Assembly: GCF_900113285.1 (NCBI RefSeq)
Contig: NZ_FOOT01000006.1
Coordinates: forward strand, 224,918 to 288,917
Length of the DNA: 64,000 nt
Direction: 5' to 3'
From: Pontibacter chinhatensis
Lineage (GTDB): Bacteria; Bacteroidota; Bacteroidia; Cytophagales; Hymenobacteraceae
Every line of letters begins with the position of its first letter. The stretch's first letter is position 1. The position numbers and the translations under genes were made by a program. Below are positions 61,901 to 64,000 of the stretch, one piece after another. Below the pieces are notes generated by a model that was not told where the DNA came from, did not search any database, and worked only from the letters and a program-made list of their open reading frames with translations.

Positions 61901-62937
61901 AACCAAAGCGAAACAGTAAATTCTGTTTCAGAGTTGAACTGGTTGGAAGGTTGAGAAGGAATCTCTACATAATCGTTTACACCGTCGAACTGAAGCGCAT
62001 TGACATACCCAGCCACAGGGGGAGCTGATGGTGCAGCAGCCCGTGTTATGGTAACGGTATAGGTTTTAGTGCTTCCGTTTTGGGCAGTGACAACAACAGT
62101 AATTGTGTTAGCCCCTACATTCAGATTAACTGCTCTGGAAGTAGCGCCACCAGTCAGCACTGTTCCGTTGATACTCACGGTAGCATTGGCGTCGGCTTTA
62201 GTGGGAGTAACTGTAACCGATGTTACTGCATTGGCTACACTTGCCGTGTAGTTGACTGTATTAGCGCTGAATGCCGGTGACAACGTAGTACCTGAGAGAG
62301 CCAGGTTAGAGAGATTGGCATTACTGGATAAGGTTGCTCCAGCAGGTCCTACGACCAGGTTATCGAGGTATAAGGTATTTAGCCCAGAAAAGTAGAATGT
62401 TACCGAACTAACCTCCACATCTTTTGAAAGCACCAATCCCTGTTGGCTTTGTTGGTTAAATACATCCTGCGGCAAGTTACTTCCGCTATAGGTCACGGTA
62501 AGGTGAGGTGGGGTATAGGCACCGCCAGAGCAAACATAACTTAGCCAGAGTCCATAGAATTTGAATCGCTGGCCGTCTTTGCGTTTTATTGTTGCACCAG
62601 TTGTACTGTATGGACTAAAAGATAAACTGGCGCTATTATTGGCCCCGCCATTACTCCTATTCACCCAGCTGTCATTTATGATATTGGTTAGTACATACTC
62701 CACTCCACCAATATTCACCGTGGCAGTAGTATTCCATGGCCAATCTTGTGTTTTACCACTTAGGGTCGCTGGGGTAGAAAAATCGTGGGTGTACCGTGTT
62801 TGTGCATGTACCACATGCGGCAGTGAGAGTCCGGCGCAAAAGATGAGCAGTATCGGCAGAATTTTCAAATAAGCTTTGAAAATATCATAGCCTTCACCGC
62901 TTCTTTGCGAGGAAGGGGTAGCAGTGCTGGATTTCAT
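52924..62937 (-). CDS. Giant T9SS-secreted adhesin with Ig-like repeats and type B C-terminal domain
   Basis: The ~3,337-aa protein starts at the ATG at 62937; a longer frame to a TTG at 62991 would begin inside the promoter -7 box. Layout: signal sequence with cleavage near residue 45 (HVVHAQ); an unnamed N-terminal beta domain (~46-205); a cadherin-like beta-sandwich (~208-300); a LamG/concanavalin fold (~315-535); a cadherin-type/VCBS region; mixed Ig-like modules; four modules with LVDAVAPT junctions; 14 tandem Big_12-type modules (54056-58096); an Ig-like Big_4-type and a cadherin-like module; and the CTD starting NAFSPNGDGINDNW, ending FLYIIEVRDINWVKRG, a type B gliding-motility-associated domain (CHU_C). 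It is exported by T9SS and likely held at the surface with PorP/SprF, as SprB is. Confidence 0.92.
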   Translation of the reverse strand: MKSSTATPSSQRSGEGYDIFKAYLKILPILLIFCAGLSLPHVVHAQTRYTHDFSTPATLSGKTQDWPWNTTATVNIGGVEYVLTNIINDSWVNRSNGGANNSASLSFSPYSTTGATIKRKDGQRFKFYGLWLSYVCSGGAYTPPHLTVTYSGSNLPQDVFNQQSQQGLVLSKDVEVSSVTFYFSGLNTLYLDNLVVGPAGATLSSNANLSNLALSGTTLSPAFSANTVNYTASVANAVTSVTVTPTKADANATVSINGTVLTGGATSRAVNLNVGANTITVVVTAQNGSTKTYTVTITRAAAPSAPPVAGYVNALQFDGVNDYVEIPSQPSNQFNSETEFTVSLWFKANSMSRAGLFSRPSGGGGDMQFWLSAENGTFTYGIDKHGTGWTWLGTGTAYKLGEWVQVTTVRRNVGGERRMEIYANGVLIGSDRVNHASSASNASIRIGTVINADGGFANGQIDNVSLWKKALTAAEIKTLGATTLNGNEAGLAGYWRFDETSGNIAYDATSNANHGTLRNMDLANARVRSTAGDIITKKNVAYAGKLTGSDPEGKPLTYVMVMGSTKGTLVLNHNTGAFTYTPRTDAVGADNFSYKVSNGTTESNTATINVTIVELAAPSVPDLLSSSDTGISNSDNITNDNTPTFSGKAAPGYNVTLYSGTNALGTAQADASGNWTITTTSSLADGVHTITAKAVDGTGSQSPASAALTVVIDTTAPSTTITFILAAVTNATSATFHLISDETASTFQASVDGSAYTTVTTPLSITGLSEGTHTVQIRAMDAAGNLDPTPASYTWTVDATAPTVTSINRHNPASAATNASTVTFLVSFSEAVTGVDAADFTLTATGNAAGYVTGVSGAGNRYEITVSDISGSGILRLDMNAGGTGITDVVGNGLSGGYTTGQTYTIDITSPVITSVSVPANATYSAGQQLDFAVNFSEAVTVDTNNGTPALGLTIGAASRQAYYLSGSGTTALTFRYTVQPGEQDTDGITLAVGVTLNGGTITDAIGNAAVLSLNGVASTAGVLVDAVAPTITSITLPNDGVYNLDRERYLLFSVAFSENMQRTQGSYLELRVGTQIRKATLDWAYENSAYYAYAVQEGEQGTGLEVLALKSDATMPTDMQGNALSTGSTFPIVRSNVRVDGIRPLITGLTVPANKIYKQGEHLDFTVRFSEKVELREAGPIFGPLSARATSEPELELPEPPADGNPFIPLKIGEKVVLALYNQGSGTEQISFRYTVQEGELDMDGIEVAPMIVTIDNLIPGPRPMESSLPALGGFTITDLAGNHADNLEFGSVPSTTGVLVDAVAPSVATVTAPANGTYTQGDALNFMVQFTEPIVVTGSPLLQVLVGDQLKQAVYQSGSGTSTLAFRYTVGAGDQDTDGISFQQSAITLNGSTIADVAGNASKLSFGPVDMTGVLVDAVAPTLQTVRIASSNSNSTVAKVGDVIMLQFVASEAIQLPTVQIAGNAASVVATSGSEYRATYTMTSASSEGVVPFTINFSDLAGNAGTAVSGTTNGSSVTFDKTAPTGTIAINGGAPYTASPGVTLSMTATDALTGVEGMRFSNDNTTWSTWLPFATSQPWTLSAGNGNRKVYAQLRDGAGNIGMMETQIILDNVPLTLTLSSDVQASTNKPFEVFFTFSKAVTGFTNSDLTLVNAAASNLTTADSKVYKATITPASEGEVNVSVAAGVAVDAAGNLNAVSNTLSTLYDRTQPIVTLASIAPGLVRGPFEVTFTFSEQVAGFTLSDIAVTKGTASAFEQVGDKAYAALITPNQEGDVTVAVVPDAAQDAAGNSSVASLELKRTFDSTKPALVITTTASNPTNAPFDVTFTFSEEVSGFELADIAVANGTASNLIATDGRRYSARVTPAASGEVTVSVAAEKAQDAAGNLNTASNILKVHYDAEKPTVVLATSADGAVNAAFPVSLTFSKEMSSLAVGSIAVTNGTVSNLVKADARTYTALVTPVEEGRVEVSLPADAVQDAAGNGNQASNSLALVYDSTPPAVTLATTAPNPTNRGFEVSISFSEKVSGLALQGIAVTNGTLSGLTSTDNQNFTVQVSPSADGEVSFSIPAGMVQDAAGNGNLASTELARHYDATKPQVTVASTATSPVNAAFTAQFTFTEAVAGFDLTDITVSNGAASDFEKVSATAYTALITPASNGEVTVAVAAGKATDEAGNDNLASNVLKVSFDTAKPTLLLATAAPAAVNAPFNVSFTFSKAVTGFNVADINVTNGSATDFAVVDSRTFAVRVIPAADGEVTVSVPADAAMDAASNGNLPSNTLSLLYDAARPAAVLATTAPDPTNRAFQVSLTFTEPVSGFSLQSMAVANAALSGVTTTDNQHFTFEVTPLSDGLVSLLVPEGVVADAAGNRNTASERLTRTFNATRPALALTTNATSPTNTAFGVTFTFSKEVTGFELGDIDVSNGAAAAFTQVSAQVYTARITPDAEGEVILHVKENVAHDRAGNGNTEATALKLSIDKTQPTVVLASSAREKLNAAFEVSVVFSERVTGFVASDVTVVNGTVTGFSAEGDKAYTLQITPQADGEVRVALGAGVAHDAAGNSNLASEQLIRFYDSTRPAVEVATAVTSPVNAAFAVRFSFSEAVESFELTNITVKNGSVSNLTKESATLYTALVTPGANGEVAVAVGENQTQDAFGNGNLPSNQLQVSYDVSQPTLVLSATAADVVKAPFEVTFTFSKEVTGFALEDIVVTNGAASALKVVSQAIYTALVTPLADGEVSIAVAADVARDAAGNGNQAAGALTRTYDATRPTLVLSTETSSPTNTTFEVIFTFSESISGFSLENISVEGGVVSGLVPSIAGKVYKATITPSAEGGVAVSVAADVVQDKAGNGNLASNVLRMQHDKTRPTVILATTAPSLTNVAIPLTIEFSEPVTGFALAALQVSNGAAADLKKLSETKYSALVTPARDGEVSIAIAENKVVDAATNGNTASNQLNLTYDGTAPAGYTINWGVARVDVSNLDAITLLVTGAEPGTTYTYHITSGQESTVVSGTGEVTEESFRISNLDLDKLKDGQLTVKLYLTDEAGNKGAEVTAQVLKVTRNIASVTVPEMIQVPIRTTFEQVPLPSTVEVTYSTGETAQVKVQWEAGAYDGTKAGQYTLTGALEPAEMTTNLGNLTASIQVEVQPNKAPAALAFSATTFKPEATADQVIGTLSTTDPDDSEFVYTLASGEGDTHNALFEIRGDQVYLKSNKGLSGMTTFTIRVRSTDPYLNTIERSFTLTKQAYDRTVDQLKIVNAFSPNGDGINDNWTIPELRFYNEVHIQVFDRSGVRVFETRDPETGWNGRSTGGQVLKGPFLYIIEVRDINWVKRGVVTILSK
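54056..58096 (-). repeat. Array of 14 Big_12-type Ig-like modules, ~96 aa (~288 bp) each
   Basis: Each unit runs from Px(l/v)xLa(T/S) through (P/V)xFxFT(F)Sxx(v)xGF, (d)IxVxNGxxs, Y(x)ALVTP(x)(x)(d)GEVxVxV to (D)AAGNgNxaSN(x)L and a D(x)(T/A)(K/R) spacer. The pattern matches bacterial Ig-like domain group 12 (PF19078). Fourteen units can be counted. Units 3-4-5 and 6-7-8 resemble each other pairwise, so a three-unit block was probably duplicated. Confidence 0.85.
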
Positions 62938-62988
62938 AGAACAGGGTGCTTGTAAAATTTTATCAATACAAAATTTACTTTTATCCGA

Positions 62989-62996
62989 CAAAAGTA
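62989..62996 (-). promoter_or_regulatory. Candidate promoter -7 box of the giant adhesin operon
   Basis: The minus strand reads TACTTTTG, an exact match to TAnnTTTG, with CTTG about 21 bp upstream as a -33 element. Transcription would start near 62982, 45 nt before the ATG at 62937, so the TTG at 62991 cannot be the start. Confidence 0.55.
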
Positions 62997-63536
62997 TTCA
63001 ATTAGCTCCCCCCCATGCAAGCGCCCATTTTATTATATTAGAAATTTTAAATATTTATAAGATTTTGCGTATCAACGCGCTACAGCATTACGAATGAGGA
63101 ACATCGGCATGAAAACTATCCAACTGTTGCTTATACTTCCACTGAGGGGTAAACCTAAGGCCAGGACTGAATTTACTACTCCCCCGTGCGCTAGGCTAAA
63201 TTGGTCAGACCAACTGCATTGGGTTCCTCAGAAAAATTTCATTTGTTATACCTGCACCTGTCATGTAATTAAAAGAGATGCTTTCAAGCGACTGCTTGAG
63301 GGTAATTGACCTTGTAGAAGCCGGCACAGAACTATCAATTTGGAGAGCCGGGCTATGCTGTACCACCCTCATCCGAACACAGGATTAGGTAATTTTCGGT
63401 ACTTACCACACATATAGAACATGGAGGCAGAAGATGCAAGGCCACCAACCCATCCCTGTTATAGTATGGCATTTGCTCCATCCTTTAAGGTGATAAATAT
63501 ACTTTTGCTGTTTGCCAGGTTATGTTCGTTTCAGGA

Positions 63537-63560
63537 CTTATACTTATACTTATACTTATA
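63537..63560. repeat. Tandem hexamer (CTTATA)x4 upstream of the phosphatase-like gene
   Basis: Bases 63537-63560 are four copies of CTTATA, ending in CTTAGG. The tract repeats the window-wide TATACTT motif three times over and lies 43 bp before the next start codon, where a promoter would be expected. Confidence 0.8.
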
Positions 63561-63602
63561 CTTAGGAATCCATCCTCCCGCCCCGTGATAGAGATATTGA
63601 AT

Positions 63603-64000
63603 ATGAGTTCGACTAAAAAGGTATTAAAAAGCCTGCTCTTGTTGCTTTGCCTGTTCTCTGTAGAGTCAGCATGGGCCCAAGCAGCCAAAAGGAAAGCCCT
63701 GTTCATTATGGTGGATGGCATTGCGGCAGATGTGCTGGAAAAGCAACGCACCCCGAACATGGATCGGATAGCTGCAGCGGGTGGTTATGCACGGGCCTAT
63801 GTTGGAGGAGAAAAGGACGGTTACTCCCAGACGCCCACCATTTCAGCGGTAGGGTATAACAGCATGCTGACTGGCACCTGGGTGAACAAGCACAATGTCT
63901 GGGGCAATGCCATTAAGGCGCCCAACTATCACTACTGGACAATATTCAGGCACCTGAAAGCGCAGTATCCGGAGAAGAAAATCGGCGTTTTCTCCAGCTG
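63603..64000 (+). CDS. Secreted alkaline-phosphatase-superfamily protein (nucleotide pyrophosphatase-like), 5' part
   Basis: The first ~132 residues are visible and the frame runs off the window. ATG at 63603 begins a signal peptide (LKSLLLLLCLFSVESAWAQ). The mature protein starts KRKALFIMVDGIAADVLEKQ, where the Asp of IMVDG is the first metal ligand, and continues with RTPNMDRIAAAGGYA, then GGEKDGYSQTPTISAVGYNS where a Thr in SQTPT is the expected nucleophile position. This is the plan of type I phosphodiesterase/nucleotide pyrophosphatase family proteins (PF01663). The substrate cannot be told. Confidence 0.8.
   Translation, partial: MSSTKKVLKSLLLLLCLFSVESAWAQAAKRKALFIMVDGIAADVLEKQRTPNMDRIAAAGGYARAYVGGEKDGYSQTPTISAVGYNSMLTGTWVNKHNVWGNAIKAPNYHYWTIFRHLKAQYPEKKIGVFSS

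Larger units (their letters stand above)
62938..63602. other. Intergenic region between adhesin and phosphatase genes
   Basis: 665 bp. It holds the adhesin promoter (62989-62996), an AT-rich stretch at ~63,030-63,065, and the hexamer tract at 63537-63560. A 71-aa frame at 63094-63309 lacks protein features. No other gene was seen. Confidence 0.5.

Noticed and set aside
62938..62991. TTG start for the giant adhesin
   Set aside because: The TTG lies inside the -7 promoter box at 62989-62996; the ATG at 62937 begins a good signal sequence.
63094..63309. 71-codon plus-strand frame in the last spacer
   Set aside because: No ribosome-binding site or family likeness; composition is like non-coding neighbours.

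Overview
The window looks like chromosomal DNA of a Bacteroidota, most likely Cytophagales close to Pontibacter/Hymenobacteraceae. The evidence is a type IX secretion (T9SS) adhesin operon with a type B C-terminal sorting domain and a PorP/SprF partner, a TonB-dependent receptor with an N-terminal carboxypeptidase-regulatory domain, the short (~257 aa) AMP nucleosidase, promoter boxes fitting the Bacteroidota consensus TAnnTTTG, and roughly even base composition. No rRNA, tRNA, CRISPR array, phage or transposase was recognised.

Layout. 0-4 kb: the end of an LTA-synthase-like sulfatase, a small type I restriction R-like N-terminal domain protein, AMP nucleosidase and a lipoprotein amidohydrolase. 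4.2-5.5 kb: a UMF1-type MFS transporter. 5.5-13.7 kb: a distinct, AT-flanked module made of two tandem ~495-aa helical-repeat paralogues, a divergent unannotated 51-codon secreted-peptide-like ORF, an oligopeptide-type ABC importer (lipoprotein binding protein plus two permeases, no ATPase) and a small 87-aa protein; five copies of TATAGTTAC sit in its spacers. 13.7-16 kb: msrA and an SDR oxidoreductase. 16-20 kb: isoaspartyl peptidase, an agmatine-deiminase-like enzyme, a small membrane protein and cyanophycinase, which together look like cyanophycin (Arg/Asp polymer) breakdown. 20.7-25.4 kb: beta-carbonic anhydrase and a multi-PAS NarL-type histidine kinase convergent with its LuxR-type response regulator. 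25.6-29 kb: a TspO-like membrane protein and a TonB-dependent receptor. 29.2-35.9 kb: a minus-strand run of membrane genes (CNNM/CorC, CPA1 antiporter with RCK-C domain, TerC, dicarboxylate symporter, DedA, TatA). 36.9-40.6 kb: umuDC, two cold-shock proteins and a protoglobin. 40.7-45.4 kb: an aldehyde dehydrogenase/DUF779 operon with a divergent AraC regulator, then a DcaP-like porin. 45.5-50.2 kb: a GH3 glucosidase remnant, M20 amidohydrolase, NmrA-like protein and APC permease. 50.6-63 kb: a giant (~3,337 aa) repeat adhesin, PorP/SprF and an OmpA-family protein in one operon. The window ends in the start of a secreted alkaline-phosphatase-superfamily protein.

Two observations stand out. 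First, the short motif AAGTATA (and complement TATACTT) occurs about 125 times by hand count, in every reading frame, on both strands and in spacers, often as inverted pairs and inside a terminator, in the way HIP1 or DNA-uptake sequences do in other bacteria. Second, the 5.5-13.7 kb module combines helical-repeat proteins, a short exported-looking peptide and an oligopeptide importer, which is the parts list of a peptide-pheromone (RRNPP-like) circuit; this is an inference from layout, not from recognised families.
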